Source: Aquibaculum arenosum (GTDB lineage Bacteria; Pseudomonadota; Alphaproteobacteria; Kiloniellales; DSM-21159). Taken from it: a stretch of DNA of 64,000 nt. Below, piece after piece: positions 52,017 to 61,773 of the stretch. The DNA lies in NCBI RefSeq assembly GCF_029222965.1, contig NZ_JARHUD010000007.1, forward strand, positions 1-64,000, read 5' to 3'. How positions within the stretch are numbered: the stretch's first letter is position 1; every line of letters begins with the position of its first letter. The translations under genes were made by a program, and so were the position numbers. Below the pieces are notes generated by a model. The model saw only the letters and a program-made list of their open reading frames with translations, did no database searches and was not told the origin of the DNA.

Positions 52017-52778
52017 CTACTGCATGACCTTGGGGCCCTGCATGTCCAGCGGCCCCGCTTCAGGCAGTACGCCCAGGCGTCGGGCGATTTCCTGATAGGC
52101 TTCCTCGACCTTCCCCAAGTCACGGCGGAAGCGATCCTTGTCGAGCTTCTCGTTGGTTTTGATATCCCAGAGGCGGCAGCTATCGGGACTGATCTCGTCC
52201 GCGAGGACGATGCGCATCTGATCTTCTTCCCAGAGACGCCCGAACTCGAGCTTGAAGTCCACCAGCTTGATGCCGACGCCCAGGAACAGCCCGGTCAGGA
52301 AGTCGTTCACCCGCAGCGCCATCTGCATCATTTCGTCGAGATCTTGTGGCCCCGCCCAGTTGAAGCAGGTGATGTGCTCCTCGGTGACCAGTGGGTCTCC
52401 CAGAGCATCGTTCTTGAGGTAGTACTCAACGATGGAGCGGGGCAGGGCGGTGCCTTCCTCGATCCCCAGCCGTTTCGAGAGCGATCCCGCGGCCACGTTG
52501 CGCACGACCACTTCCAGCGGGATGATCTCAACCTCGCGAACCAGTTGCTCGCGCATGTTCAGGCGCCGAACGAAGTGGGTGGGCACGCCAATGCTCTCGA
52601 GCCGCATCATGAGGTACTCGGAGATGCGATTATTCAAAACGCCCTTGCCGGTGATCGTGCCCTTCTTCTGATTGTTGAAGGCCGTGGCGTCGTCCTTGAA
52701 GTACTGCACGAGGGTTCCCGGTTCCGGGCCCTCGAATAGAACTTTGGCTTTGCCTTCGTAGATCCTTTTGCGTCGCAT
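52017..52778 (-). CDS. purC: Phosphoribosylaminoimidazole-succinocarboxamide synthase (SAICAR synthase)
   Basis: A 253-residue ATP-dependent purine-synthesis enzyme joining CAIR and aspartate. The N-terminus [20 protein letters not shown] is the ATP-binding start of the family, and [20 protein letters not shown] follows. [20 protein letters not shown] and [10 protein letters not shown] match the substrate-binding blocks; [13 protein letters not shown] is diagnostic. Length is normal. purS/purQ/purL are not adjacent. Confidence 0.96.
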   Translation of the reverse strand: MRRKRIYEGKAKVLFEGPEPGTLVQYFKDDATAFNNQKKGTITGKGVLNNRISEYLMMRLESIGVPTHFVRRLNMREQLVREVEIIPLEVVVRNVAAGSLSKRLGIEEGTALPRSIVEYYLKNDALGDPLVTEEHITCFNWAGPQDLDEMMQMALRVNDFLTGLFLGVGIKLVDFKLEFGRLWEEDQMRIVLADEISPDSCRLWDIKTNEKLDKDRFRRDLGKVEEAYQEIARRLGVLPEAGPLDMQGPKVMQ

Positions 52779-52928
52779 CTTCTTCGTCCGGGAGAGGCAG
52801 CGGCCAGGCCGCGGGTTTCGGCTGGGAGGAACGGGCTCGCGCCGTGAGGATAAGTGGCTCTTCGCTGTATAACAGTCGCGCCGGGGGCGAACAACGCCGC
52901 CGCCAGGACCGGCGGAAGTCCCAATGCT

Positions 52929-53498
52929 TCAGTCCTTACGCAAGAAGCAGTGTCGGTCGTGATCCTGCACCAGCCCGGCAGCCTGCATGAAGGAGTGCGT
53001 GATGGTCGGGCCGACGAAGCGAAAGCCGCTTTGCTTCAGGCGACGACTGAGTTGCGTTGCCTCTGGCAGACCGCTGCCGTCCTCGGAGCGATGGGGGTGC
53101 GGTGGCCGGTGTTGCCAAATGAAGGCGGAGAAGCCGCCCGGATGACTGGCTTCGATCTCCAGCCAGGCCCGGGCACCTGAGATGGTGGCCTCGATCTTGC
53201 CGCGGTGCCGCACGATGCCCGGGTCATTGAGCAGACGAGCGACGTCGTTCTCGTCGAAGGCAGCCACTGTACTCGGATGAAAATTGGCGAAGGCGGAACG
53301 GAATGCGTGTCGCTTGCGCAGGATGGTGAGCCACGAAAGCCCGGCCTGGAAGCTTTCGAGGCTGAGCATCTCGTACAGCCTTTGCCCATCATGCTCCGGC
53401 CGGCCCCACTCCTCATCGTGATAGGCCCGGTAGAGCGCATCGTCGGTGACCCAGGCGCAGCGCGGCCGTTCGTCGGGGTGGCGGGTCGAAACCTTCAT
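52929..53498 (-). CDS. tag: DNA-3-methyladenine glycosylase I
   Basis: A 189-residue base-excision glycosylase removing 3-methyladenine. CAWVTDDALYRAYHDEEWGR holds the N-terminal zinc ligands (Cys14 and His27). The C-terminal ligands are His180 and Cys184, in the segment DHDRHCFLRKD, with the same four-residue spacing as E. coli Tag. The recognition blocks YEMLSLESFQAGLSWLTILR and RHRGKIEATISGARAWLEIE are present, and GFRFVGPTITHSFMQAAGLV is diagnostic. It is divergent from dgt. Confidence 0.95.
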   Translation of the reverse strand: MKVSTRHPDERPRCAWVTDDALYRAYHDEEWGRPEHDGQRLYEMLSLESFQAGLSWLTILRKRHAFRSAFANFHPSTVAAFDENDVARLLNDPGIVRHRGKIEATISGARAWLEIEASHPGGFSAFIWQHRPPHPHRSEDGSGLPEATQLSRRLKQSGFRFVGPTITHSFMQAAGLVQDHDRHCFLRKD

Positions 53499-53567
53499 GA
53501 AGATGGCCCGGTTCGGGTGCGGCGCCGATTGCCGCTTGCGGTGCCTTCGCGTAGTGTCCGCAACGTC

Positions 53568-54728
53568 ATGTCCACTTCCTCACTTGCCCCCTATGCCTGC
53601 CATGCCGCGCGCAGTCGCGGTCGCCTGGTGGATGAGTCGCCCAGTCTGACTCGCAGCGCTTTTCAGCGAGACCGGGATCGCATCATCCACGCCGGGGCCT
53701 TCCGCAAGCTGCAGTACAAGACCCAAGTCTTCGTCTATCATGAAGGGGACTACTACCGCACCCGCCTGACACACTCGCTGGAGGTGGCGCAGATTGCGCG
53801 CTCGGTGGCGCGGGCTTTGCAGTTGGATGAGGATCTGGCCGAGGCCATCGCCCTGGCCCACGATCTGGGCCACACGCCCTTTGGTCATGCCGGTGAGGAT
53901 GCCCTTAAGGCAGCGATGGAGCCGCACGGCGGTTTTGACCACAACGAGCAGACCTTTCGTGTGGTCACGCAACTGGAGGAGCGCTACCCCAGCTTCGACG
54001 GTCTGAATCTCACCTGGGAGAGCCTGGAAGGTCTGGCAAAGCACAATGGTCCGGTCAGCCGGCCGCGCCCGACGATCGCTGAATTCGACGCACAGTGGTT
54101 CCTGGAACTCGACGGCCACGCCAGCGCCGAGGCGCAAGTGGCTGCACTGGCTGATGATATCGCCTACGTGAACCACGATTTGGATGATGGGTTACGCGCC
54201 GGGCTCTTCTCGGTCGAAGAGTGTCGGACTTTGCCGCTGGTGGGTGAGGTTTTCGTCCGTGTGGAACAGACCTACCCTGGCGTCGAGCAGGCTCGGCAGA
54301 TCCACGCGGCGGTGCGCGAACTCATCGGTGTCATGGTGGACGACCTCTTGCGGGAAAGCCGAAAGCGGCTGGCCGAGGACAAGCCTGCCTCAGTCGATGA
54401 ACTGCGTCAGGCAGGCCGCCCGCTCATTGCCTTTTCCGCGGAGGTGCAGGAAAAACTGCGGCCCGTCCGCAAGTTCCAGTTTGCGCGGATGTACCGCCAC
54501 TATCGAGTCAACCGGCTCACCTCCAAGGCACGACGTGTGCTGCGCCAGCTGTTCGATATCTATCTGGCGGAACCCAACCTCTTGCCGGATGAATGGCGCC
54601 TGGAGGTCGAGTCCGCTCAGTCGCAATCGACACAGGCACGCGTTGTCGCGGACTATGTCGCAGGCATGACCGATCGCTACGCACTGGAATCCCATGAAAA
54701 ACTCTTCAACCCCTATCTCCGGTTATAA
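53568..54728 (+). CDS. dgt: Deoxyguanosinetriphosphate triphosphohydrolase-like protein
   Basis: A 386-residue HD-domain phosphohydrolase of dNTPs. I start at ATG 53568 (STSSLAPYACHAARSRGRLV); the longer frame from 53205 covers the divergent tag gene. The metal site is RTRLTHSLEVAQIARSVAR (His), then IALAHDLGHTPFGHAGEDAL (HD pair) and DDIAYVNHDLDDGLRAG (Asp). FQRDRDRIIHAGAFRKLQYK is the dGTPase N-terminal signature. It is followed 3 bp later by argS, a conserved alphaproteobacterial pairing. Confidence 0.93.
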   Translation: MSTSSLAPYACHAARSRGRLVDESPSLTRSAFQRDRDRIIHAGAFRKLQYKTQVFVYHEGDYYRTRLTHSLEVAQIARSVARALQLDEDLAEAIALAHDLGHTPFGHAGEDALKAAMEPHGGFDHNEQTFRVVTQLEERYPSFDGLNLTWESLEGLAKHNGPVSRPRPTIAEFDAQWFLELDGHASAEAQVAALADDIAYVNHDLDDGLRAGLFSVEECRTLPLVGEVFVRVEQTYPGVEQARQIHAAVRELIGVMVDDLLRESRKRLAEDKPASVDELRQAGRPLIAFSAEVQEKLRPVRKFQFARMYRHYRVNRLTSKARRVLRQLFDIYLAEPNLLPDEWRLEVESAQSQSTQARVVADYVAGMTDRYALESHEKLFNPYLRL

Positions 54729-54731
54729 AGA

Positions 54732-56486
54732 ATGAATCTCTTCAAAGACTTTCAGGTCATCGTTCGAGATCGCCTTGAAGCATTGGTGGCCGCCGGCAAT
54801 CTGCCCGAGGGGCTCGATTTCTCTCGGGTGACGGTCGAGCCGCCGCGCGATCCGAGCCATGGTGACCTGGCCACCAATGCGGCCATGGTGCTGGCCAAGC
54901 CGGCGGGCCGTAAGCCCCGCGATGTGGCCGAGATGCTGGCGGAAGAGCTGCGCCGCCTCGAGGGTGTGGAGAGTGTCGAGATCGCCGGGCCGGGATTCAT
55001 CAATCTGCGCCTGGGCGACGACGTTTGGTATCGCCAGCTCGCCGGCATTCTGCGCGCGGGTTCGGCCTTCGGTTCCAGTGACATGGGCGGTGGTCAGGCC
55101 GTGAACGTGGAGTATGTCTCCGCCAATCCCACCGGTCCCCTGACAGTCGGGCATGCCCGCGGCGCCGTGGTGGGAGATGCCCTGGCCTCCCTCATGGAGA
55201 AGGCGGGCTACAAGGTGCTGCGCGAGTACTACGTCAATGATGCCGGAGGCCAGGTGGATACGCTGGCCCGTTCCGCCTACCTGCGCTACCGCGAAGCGCT
55301 GGGCGAAACCATCGCGGAAATCCCGCCCGGCCTCTATCCGGGAGAGTATCTCAAGGAGGTGGGCGCCGCCCTGGCCGAGCGCGACGGAAAGAAGTGGCTC
55401 GACCGGCCCGAGGAAGAGTGGCTGCCGGAAATACGCGCTTTCGCTATCGACGTGATGATGGCTCTGGTGCGCACCGACTTGCAGGCCATTGGCATCGAGC
55501 ATGACCTCTTTGTCTCCGAGCGGGCGCTGGTCGAGGCCGGGGCCGTGGATGCCGTGATTGAGACTCTGCAGGCGCGCGACTTGATCTACACCGGTGTACT
55601 GGAGCCGCCCAAGGGCAAGGCGCCGGAGGATTGGGAGCCGCGGCCGCAGACGCTCTTTCGCGCCACCGCCTACGGCGACGACACCGATCGTCCGATCCGC
55701 AAGTCCGACGGTTCCTGGACCTATTTCGCCAACGACATGGCGAACCATCTCGACAAGTATCGCCGTGGCTATCCCACGATGCTGCAGGTCTGGGGTGCCG
55801 ACCATGGTGGCTACGTCAAACGCATGAAGGCAGCCGTGGCGGCCCTCACCAGCGAGGAGGGCAAGCTTCATGTGGTGCTATGCCAGCTCGTTCGCTTGAT
55901 GCGCGGCGGTGAGGAAGTGAAGATGTCGAAGCGCTCCGGCAACTTCATCACTCTGCGCGACGTGGTGGAGGAGGTCGGCAAGGACGTGCTGCGTTTCATG
56001 ATGCTGACCCGCAAGCCGGACGCGCCGCTGGACTTCGATCTCGAGAAGGTGCTGGAGCAGTCGAAGGATAACCCGGTCTTCTATGTCCAATACGCCCACG
56101 CCCGCGCGCACTCCGTGTTGCGCCACGCCAGTGAGGCTTTCCCGTCCATCGATCGGGATCCGCGTGCCCTGGCCGAGGGGCCGCTGCACCGCCTGACGGA
56201 TCCCAGCGAGGTTGCGCTTATCAAGCTGATGTCCGGTTGGCCGCGCCTGGTGGAGAGTGCGGCGGAAGCCTATGAGCCGCACCGGATAGCCTTCTATCTG
56301 CACGAAGTGGCAGCGGCCTTTCATGGACTCTGGACGAAGGGCAAGGAAAACACGACGCTGCGCTTTCTGGTACCGGAGGATCCGGAACTCACGGCAGCTC
56401 GCCTGGCCCTGCTGCAAGGCATGGCCGCTGTGATTGCTTCCGGATTGCTGATTTTCGGCGTTGAGCCGGTGGAGGAGATGCGCTGA
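54732..56486 (+). CDS. argS: Arginyl-tRNA synthetase
   Basis: A 584-residue class I synthetase. The N-terminal additional domain has [20 protein letters not shown]. The HIGH-type motif is [20 protein letters not shown] (residues ~125-143). A KMSK-like motif reads [20 protein letters not shown], and the C-terminal DALR anticodon domain has [20 protein letters not shown]. It opens 3 bp after dgt, and its TGA overlaps the next gene's ATG. Confidence 0.96.
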   Translation: MNLFKDFQVIVRDRLEALVAAGNLPEGLDFSRVTVEPPRDPSHGDLATNAAMVLAKPAGRKPRDVAEMLAEELRRLEGVESVEIAGPGFINLRLGDDVWYRQLAGILRAGSAFGSSDMGGGQAVNVEYVSANPTGPLTVGHARGAVVGDALASLMEKAGYKVLREYYVNDAGGQVDTLARSAYLRYREALGETIAEIPPGLYPGEYLKEVGAALAERDGKKWLDRPEEEWLPEIRAFAIDVMMALVRTDLQAIGIEHDLFVSERALVEAGAVDAVIETLQARDLIYTGVLEPPKGKAPEDWEPRPQTLFRATAYGDDTDRPIRKSDGSWTYFANDMANHLDKYRRGYPTMLQVWGADHGGYVKRMKAAVAALTSEEGKLHVVLCQLVRLMRGGEEVKMSKRSGNFITLRDVVEEVGKDVLRFMMLTRKPDAPLDFDLEKVLEQSKDNPVFYVQYAHARAHSVLRHASEAFPSIDRDPRALAEGPLHRLTDPSEVALIKLMSGWPRLVESAAEAYEPHRIAFYLHEVAAAFHGLWTKGKENTTLRFLVPEDPELTAARLALLQGMAAVIASGLLIFGVEPVEEMR

Positions 56487-57463
56487 TGCCGTCCGACGGC
56501 CGCAACCACTGGGACGATGGGCCTCCCATTGAGCTGCGTGGTGATCCCGCCTATCGCCAACGCAGCACGACCTATGCACACGAGCACTATCCGGATGAGG
56601 AGCCCGAGCCGGAGCGGCGTCGGCGCCGCATTGGTCCGCTGCGCGTGGCTTTAGCCGGGCTGGTGCTGCTCGGTTTCGGGGCACTGGTGGTCTATGCCTA
56701 TACTTGGGGCACAAGCGATCCCGATCCCGAGGAGCTTCCACTGGTGACGGCGCCTGGCACGCCCGAGAAGGAGCGGCCGGAATCCCCGGGCGGCATGGAG
56801 GTGCCCTATCAGGACAGTCTGGTCTTGAACCCCCGTGAGCGCTCGGAGGAGGGCGTGGAACGCCTGCTGCCGCCACCGGAAGAGCCACGACCCCCGGAGC
56901 CGGAAAGCGAGACGACCTCGCAGTCCACCGAGGCCGAACAGGCGGCCCCTGCAAGCAATGCCAGCGGCGAAGAAGCGGATGTTTCCGTTGAGGGCGCGGC
57001 GGACGCTGAGGGAACCGCTGCTGCGCCCGGCGAGGAAGCAGACGAGCCGCTATCTTTGGATTCCATGGTGAGCGAGATCGCAGAGGCGCCAGCGGAGGAG
57101 GAGCCGTCCCCTGAAGCGCCCGCAACCGAAGATGCGGCTGATGAAACCGAGGAGCCTGCTGCGACTGTCGAGCAAGAGGAGCCCGCGGCGGAGCAGGCGG
57201 CAGAACCCGCTTCGGGGGGATTTGTGATCCAGTTGGCCTCCGTGGGCAACCGCGACGCCATCGAGCGCGAGTGGTCTCGGATGCAGGAGCGGCATCCCGA
57301 GGTGTTGGGCGACCTGACTTTACAGGTGGAAGAAGCCGACCTAGGCGAGCGTGGCACCTTCTATCGCCTGCAGGCCGGCCCTGTTTCGACACGCGAAGCG
57401 GCCGACCAGCTCTGTTCCCGCTTGCAGGCCGCGCAGCAAGACTGCCTGGTGCGTGCCCGATGA
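56486..57463 (+). CDS. SPOR domain-containing protein
   Basis: A 325-residue bitopic membrane protein. A ~50-residue basic cytoplasmic part is followed by one transmembrane helix (RVALAGLVLLGFGALVVYAY, residues ~53-72), then a long acidic Ala/Glu/Pro-rich linker (to ~240). The C-terminal SPOR domain (GGFVIQLASVGNRDAIEREW to the end, including FYRLQAGPVSTREAADQLC) binds glycan strands denuded of stem peptides at the septum. The argS-SPOR-nagZ-scpA order is conserved in alphaproteobacteria. Its start overlaps argS and its end overlaps nagZ by 4 bp. Confidence 0.9.
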   Translation: MPSDGRNHWDDGPPIELRGDPAYRQRSTTYAHEHYPDEEPEPERRRRRIGPLRVALAGLVLLGFGALVVYAYTWGTSDPDPEELPLVTAPGTPEKERPESPGGMEVPYQDSLVLNPRERSEEGVERLLPPPEEPRPPEPESETTSQSTEAEQAAPASNASGEEADVSVEGAADAEGTAAAPGEEADEPLSLDSMVSEIAEAPAEEEPSPEAPATEDAADETEEPAATVEQEEPAAEQAAEPASGGFVIQLASVGNRDAIEREWSRMQERHPEVLGDLTLQVEEADLGERGTFYRLQAGPVSTREAADQLCSRLQAAQQDCLVRAR

Positions 57464-58500
57464 GTGGGCAGGGGGATAGGGGGAATGCGCCCCGCGCGGT
57501 GCTGTTCGGAACCAGCGGGCCGAACCTGACCGACTGGGAGCGGGCATTCTTTCGCAATGCCGATCCCTTGGGCTTCATTCTCTTCCGGCGCAATGTCGAG
57601 ACTCCGGAGCAGATTCGGGCGCTGACCCAGGCGCTACGTGAGGCGGTGGGCCGTGCGGATGCACCGATCCTGATCGATCAGGAGGGCGGGCGCGTGCAGC
57701 GCCTGCGGCCGCCGCACTGGCCAGACCTTCCTCCCATGGGGCAGCACGGCGCGCTCGCGCTTGTAGACCCGGAGGCGGCGCAGCGCAGCGTTTGGCTGCA
57801 GGCAAGGCTGATCGCGGAGACGCTGCTTCCTCTTGGCCTGGACGTCGACTGTCTGCCCTGCGTCGACCTGCTGCATCCGCAATCTCATAGCGTGATCGGC
57901 GATCGCTCCTTCGGCAGCGATACCGGTCTGGTGTCTGCCCTTGGGCAGGCGGCCTGTTCGGGGCTGCGAGCCGGCGGTGTCTCGCCGGTGGTCAAGCACA
58001 TGCCCGGCCATGGCCGGGCCACTGTCGACAGCCATCTGTCCCTGCCGCGGGTGGAAACGGCTCATGAGGAACTCGCCCAGACGGACTTCGTGCCCTTCCA
58101 GGCCCTGGCGGACGAGCACTGGGGTATGACCGCGCATATCGTCTACAGCGACTTGGATGCCGAGCGGCCCGCAACTCAGTCACCGCGGATCATCGAGGAA
58201 ATCATCCGCAAGGAAATCGGCTTCGACGGCCTTCTGGTGAGCGATGACATCACCATGGAAGCGCTTGCCGGGTCCCAGGCCGAGCGTGCGGCAGCCTCGC
58301 TGGCGGCCGGCTGCGATCTTGTGCTGCATTGTAGCGGTGACCAGGCGGAAATGCAGGAGGTCGCGGGGGTGGTGGATGCCATGACAGCGTCCTGCCAGGC
58401 CCGCTTTGCCCGGGCCAGCGCCGCCGTGAGAAGCCCCGAATCCTTTGATCGGGATGAGGGGCTGGATGAACTGAGGCGATTGCTGAAAGCCGCGACATGA
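57460..58500 (+). CDS. nagZ: Beta-N-acetylhexosaminidase NagZ (GH3)
   Basis: A 346-residue cytosolic glycosidase that removes GlcNAc from anhydro-muropeptides in cell-wall recycling. I start at ATG 57460 (ATGA overlap with the SPOR gene); the longer frame from 57271 is rejected. Key blocks: PLGFILFRRNVETPEQIRAL, LIDQEGGRVQRLRPP, the catalytic-loop signature KHMPGHGRATVDSHLSLP carrying the general-acid His/Asp, and the nucleophile in LVSDDITMEAL. A typical single-domain NagZ. Confidence 0.93.
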   Translation: MSGQGDRGNAPRAVLFGTSGPNLTDWERAFFRNADPLGFILFRRNVETPEQIRALTQALREAVGRADAPILIDQEGGRVQRLRPPHWPDLPPMGQHGALALVDPEAAQRSVWLQARLIAETLLPLGLDVDCLPCVDLLHPQSHSVIGDRSFGSDTGLVSALGQAACSGLRAGGVSPVVKHMPGHGRATVDSHLSLPRVETAHEELAQTDFVPFQALADEHWGMTAHIVYSDLDAERPATQSPRIIEEIIRKEIGFDGLLVSDDITMEALAGSQAERAAASLAAGCDLVLHCSGDQAEMQEVAGVVDAMTASCQARFARASAAVRSPESFDRDEGLDELRRLLKAAT

Positions 58501-59309
58501 GCGCTGAGGTCTTCGCCGAGGACAGCAGAACGGACCCGCCCCGCGGTGATGGCCTCGTGGTGGATCTTGGCAGCTTTGAAGGGCCTCTGGATGTGCTGCT
58601 GCAGTTGGCCCGCGAGCAGAAGGTCGACCTGACCCGCATATCCATTCTGGCACTGGCGGAGCAGTACCTGACCTTCGTGCGCGAAGCGCGACGGCTGCGC
58701 CTGGAGTTGGCCGCCGACTATCTCGTGATGGCCGCCTGGCTCGCTTACCTCAAGTCGAAGCTGCTGCTGCCGGAGCCTGAGAGCGAGGAGGAGCGGCCCA
58801 GCGGTGCCGAGATGGCTGCCGCGCTGCGATTCCATCTGCAACGCTTGCAGGCGATGCAGGACCGCGGTGCCGCGCTGACCGACCGGCCGCAACTCGGCCA
58901 GCAGCGTTTTGCCCGGGGAGCGCCGGAAGGGCAGAGCGAGGTAACCCACCCCGTCTTCGATGTCTCGCTCTATGACCTGCTCTCCGCCTACGGCGCGTTG
59001 AAGGGTCGGCAGGCCCAGGCACCGGGCCTGCGCATCCTGCACTGGAACCTTTACTCCGTGGAGGAGGCGGTTCGCCGCCTTTCAAAGCTGCTCGGCACCA
59101 TGCCGGAGTGGCGCGATCTCACCACCTTCCTGCCCCCCGACCTGCGCGACGGATTGGAGTGGCGCTCGGCGGTGGCCAGCACGCTGGTCGCGGGACTGGA
59201 GCTCTGCCGGGACGGCAAGGCGGAGATCCAGCAGACCTCGACCTTCGGCCCCATCCGCCTGCGGGGCCGGACGGCTGCGAGCGGGGAGGGGCTGGGAGAG
59301 ACGTCGTGA
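58497..59309 (+). CDS. scpA: Segregation and condensation protein A (ScpA)
   Basis: A 270-residue kleisin of the SMC-ScpAB condensin. The ATG overlaps the nagZ stop. The N-terminal SMC-neck-binding block is FEGPLDVLLQLAREQKVDLT followed by RISILALAEQYLTFVREARR and YLVMAAWLAYLKSKLLLPEP. The C-terminal winged-helix part contains LTTFLPPDLRDGLEWRSAVA, then STLVAGLELCRDGKAEIQQ. It overlaps scpB by 4 bp. Confidence 0.94.
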   Translation: MSAEVFAEDSRTDPPRGDGLVVDLGSFEGPLDVLLQLAREQKVDLTRISILALAEQYLTFVREARRLRLELAADYLVMAAWLAYLKSKLLLPEPESEEERPSGAEMAAALRFHLQRLQAMQDRGAALTDRPQLGQQRFARGAPEGQSEVTHPVFDVSLYDLLSAYGALKGRQAQAPGLRILHWNLYSVEEAVRRLSKLLGTMPEWRDLTTFLPPDLRDGLEWRSAVASTLVAGLELCRDGKAEIQQTSTFGPIRLRGRTAASGEGLGETS

Positions 59310-59974
59310 CGGCAGACCGCTTCCAGCATCTGCGCCTGCTCGAAGCCCTGCTTTTTGCGTCCGCCGAACCGCGCCGCGTTCAGGATCTGGCGCGCTACTT
59401 TCCCGAAGGCGTCGATCTGGAGAACCTGCTGGACGAGCTGCGGACGCTCTACGCGAACCGCGGTGTGGTGCTGGGGCAGAGCGACGGTCGTTGGGCTTTC
59501 CGCACCGCGGCCGATCTGGCCGAGTTGATGACATTGCAGCGCGAGGTGCGCCGCAAGCTCTCCCGGGCTGCCTTGGACACGCTGGCGATCATCGCCTACC
59601 ACCAGCCGGTGACCCGGGCCGAGATCGAAGAGGTGCGCGGTGTCGCCCTGTCCAAGGGGACGCTCGACACCCTGCTGGAAGCCGGCTGGGTGAAGCCGCG
59701 TGGTCGGCGTCAGACCCCCGGACGGCCTTTGACCTGGGGCACGACGCCGGTCTTTCTCGATCATTTCGGGCTGGAGAGCCTGAAAGACCTGCCGGGAATC
59801 GAGGAACTGAAGGCCGCCGGCCTGCTGGACACACGTCCGGCCATCACCGCACTCGGCGAGCGCGGGTTGCTGCCGCCGGCGGAGCGCGATGAGGAAGAAG
59901 CAGAAGCGGTCGATCGCCTGGAAGAGGATTTCGGCGAGGCCCTGCTGCCCGAAGACAGCGAGGATGAGGGTTAG
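59306..59974 (+). CDS. scpB: Segregation and condensation protein B (ScpB)
   Basis: A 222-residue winged-helix protein, second accessory subunit of the SMC condensin. It starts at GTG 59306 (TADRFQHLRLLEALLFASAE), overlapping the scpA stop, with GGGAGAG upstream; the longer frame from 59108 is a read-in. Signature: LSRAALDTLAIIAYHQPVTR, AEIEEVRGVALSKGTLDTLL, GRRQTPGRPLTWGTTPVFL and FGLESLKDLPGIEEL. The acidic C-terminal tail is normal. Confidence 0.94.
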   Translation: MTADRFQHLRLLEALLFASAEPRRVQDLARYFPEGVDLENLLDELRTLYANRGVVLGQSDGRWAFRTAADLAELMTLQREVRRKLSRAALDTLAIIAYHQPVTRAEIEEVRGVALSKGTLDTLLEAGWVKPRGRRQTPGRPLTWGTTPVFLDHFGLESLKDLPGIEELKAAGLLDTRPAITALGERGLLPPAERDEEEAEAVDRLEEDFGEALLPEDSEDEG

Positions 59975-59977
59975 GCC

Positions 59978-60862
59978 GTGTCAGCGAAGCATCGCCCGGG
60001 AAGGAGCGGGAGCGAAGGTGAGCGTCTGCCGGCCGCGGCCCTGGAGCTGCGCCACCACGATCACGACCGCTATCTGCTCAGTCTCTTTGCAGCGCCGGGC
60101 CTGCGCGACCAACTCCAGGGGCTGTTCGCCTTCAACCATGAAATCGCCAAGACCTCCGAGGTGGTCAGTGAGGCCATCATCGGCCAGATCCGTTTGCAGT
60201 GGTGGCGAGAGTCGGTCGAGGGGCTGTTTGAAGGCACGCCGCGGGAGCACTACGTCATCCAGGTCCTGCACCCGGCAGCACAACAAGGTCGGCTGAACCG
60301 CGCGCGCCTGGAACGGCTGATCGATGCGCGCGAGGCGGACCTTTCCGGTGAGGCTCCCGCAGACCTGACGGCCTTCGAGCGCTACGCCGAAGCCACGGGC
60401 GCGGACCTTCTACGCGCGGCTCTGGAGCTGATGGGCTTGCCAGCAGACAGCCATGAAGCGCTGCATCGTGCCGCACGGCATATCGGCATTGCCTACTCCA
60501 GCGTCGGTCTGCTGCGCGCGGTGCCCTTTCATGCCGCGCAGAAGCGGATCCATCTGCCGGAGGACCATCTCGCCGTCGCAGGCGTGAACCGGCAGGACCT
60601 CTTCGAACTGCGGCCCCAGGAAGCCTTGTCGGGGGTGGCCATGCGTCTGGCCCAGCGGGCCGAGGAGCATCTGTCCGAAGCCGCGAAACTGGTACCGGAT
60701 GCCAGAATGGCCAAGCCCGTTCTGTTGCACGGCAGCCTGGCGCGGCTCTATCTCAAGCGTCTGGCCGCCGCAGACTACAACCCCTTCGACCCGCGCGCCG
60801 GGCTGGCGCCGCCGAGCCGCATGCCACGCCTGGCCTGGCTGTCCTGGCGCGGGCGCTGGTAG
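59978..60862 (+). CDS. Squalene/phytoene synthase-fold protein, NDUFAF6-like
   Basis: A 294-residue protein starting at GTG 59978, 3 bp after scpB. The fold is recognised from DHDRYLLSLFAAPGLRDQLQ, LFAFNHEIAKTSEVVSEAII and GQIRLQWWRESVEGLFEG. Where true synthases carry the first DxxxD aspartates this protein has NHEIAKT, and the second Asp motif is also absent (ALSGVAMRLAQRAEEHLSEA). It therefore should not condense isoprenyl diphosphates. This pattern matches the alphaproteobacterial relatives of NDUFAF6, a mitochondrial complex I assembly factor. Role in complex I assembly here is inference. Confidence 0.8.
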   Translation: MSAKHRPGRSGSEGERLPAAALELRHHDHDRYLLSLFAAPGLRDQLQGLFAFNHEIAKTSEVVSEAIIGQIRLQWWRESVEGLFEGTPREHYVIQVLHPAAQQGRLNRARLERLIDAREADLSGEAPADLTAFERYAEATGADLLRAALELMGLPADSHEALHRAARHIGIAYSSVGLLRAVPFHAAQKRIHLPEDHLAVAGVNRQDLFELRPQEALSGVAMRLAQRAEEHLSEAAKLVPDARMAKPVLLHGSLARLYLKRLAAADYNPFDPRAGLAPPSRMPRLAWLSWRGRW

Positions 60863-60867
60863 CCGGG

Positions 60868-61722
60868 TTACATCTCGCCGCTGGCCACCGCTGCCGCGCT
60901 GCGGGCCACATCGGGGACGTAGGGCTTGCTGGCGAAGTGTTCGAGACCGTCACCGGCAAAGGCGAGACCGGCGTCCTTGATCGCCGAGTCGGGCACCCGG
61001 TCCAGGGGCACGTAGGAGCGGTCATCCTCCCGGACATAGGCGTCGTTGCTTGCGGCGTTGTAGCAGATCAGCAGGGTCCAGCGGCGCTTGTCCGATCGGT
61101 TCTGGTCGGAGCGATGCAGGGCATTGCAGTGAAAGATGACCGCATCGCCAGGGTCCAGTTCGCAATAGACCACCTCGTGCTTTTCCAGGATGTGCTCCAT
61201 GCGCTCCGGATCGGCGGCATTCTGTTTGCTGCTGACCGGCACGTGATCGATGCGGCCCAGGTGGTGCGAGCCCTTGACGATCTGCAGGCAGCCGTTCGTG
61301 CGGTCCGTCCTGTCGAGAGCGATCATGCAACTCAGCATGTTCGGCCGCAGGCAGCCGTTGTAGTACCAGTAGCCATAGTCCTGGTGCCATTCCCAGGCGC
61401 CGCCGACACGCGGCTCCTTGGCGGTCAGCTTCGACTGGAAGTGATAGACCTCCTCACCCAATAGATCCTCGGCCGTGTCGACCATGCGCGCGCAGCGTGC
61501 CGCCAGGCCGTAGACGCTGTTGCCGGCGCGGTTCCATAGGCTGATCCGGGTGGCCGCACCATCGGCATCTGCCCGGTCGATCATGTGGGCACGGATTGCC
61601 GGATCCTCTTCCATCGCACGGCGCAGCAATCCGGTTTCCTGCGCATCGAAGAGGCCGCGCACGAAAACCAGCCCGTCCTCTTCGAAAGAGCGCTTCTGCT
61701 CGGGCGTCAATATCGAGGTCAT
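60868..61722 (-). CDS. Phytanoyl-CoA dioxygenase (PhyH) family protein
   Basis: A 284-residue Fe(II)/2-oxoglutarate oxygenase-like protein. The ATG at 61722 has AGGAGG upstream. The iron facial triad is visible: HxD in EWHQDYGYWYYNG and the distal His in VIFHCNALHRSDQNRSDKRR, followed by the 2-oxoglutarate-binding Arg and WTLLICYNA. EEDGLVFVRGLFDAQET is the family N-terminus. PhyH proteins hydroxylate lipids, ectoine or small secondary metabolites; the substrate is not evident. It is divergent from an IclR gene with a palindrome in the 100-bp gap, so it is probably the target of that regulator. Confidence 0.86.
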   Translation of the reverse strand: MTSILTPEQKRSFEEDGLVFVRGLFDAQETGLLRRAMEEDPAIRAHMIDRADADGAATRISLWNRAGNSVYGLAARCARMVDTAEDLLGEEVYHFQSKLTAKEPRVGGAWEWHQDYGYWYYNGCLRPNMLSCMIALDRTDRTNGCLQIVKGSHHLGRIDHVPVSSKQNAADPERMEHILEKHEVVYCELDPGDAVIFHCNALHRSDQNRSDKRRWTLLICYNAASNDAYVREDDRSYVPLDRVPDSAIKDAGLAFAGDGLEHFASKPYVPDVARSAAAVASGEM

Positions 61723-61773
61723 GGGCTTCCTCCTGTGTACGTGTCTCTTGTGGTGGAGACATACATGTTTTCG

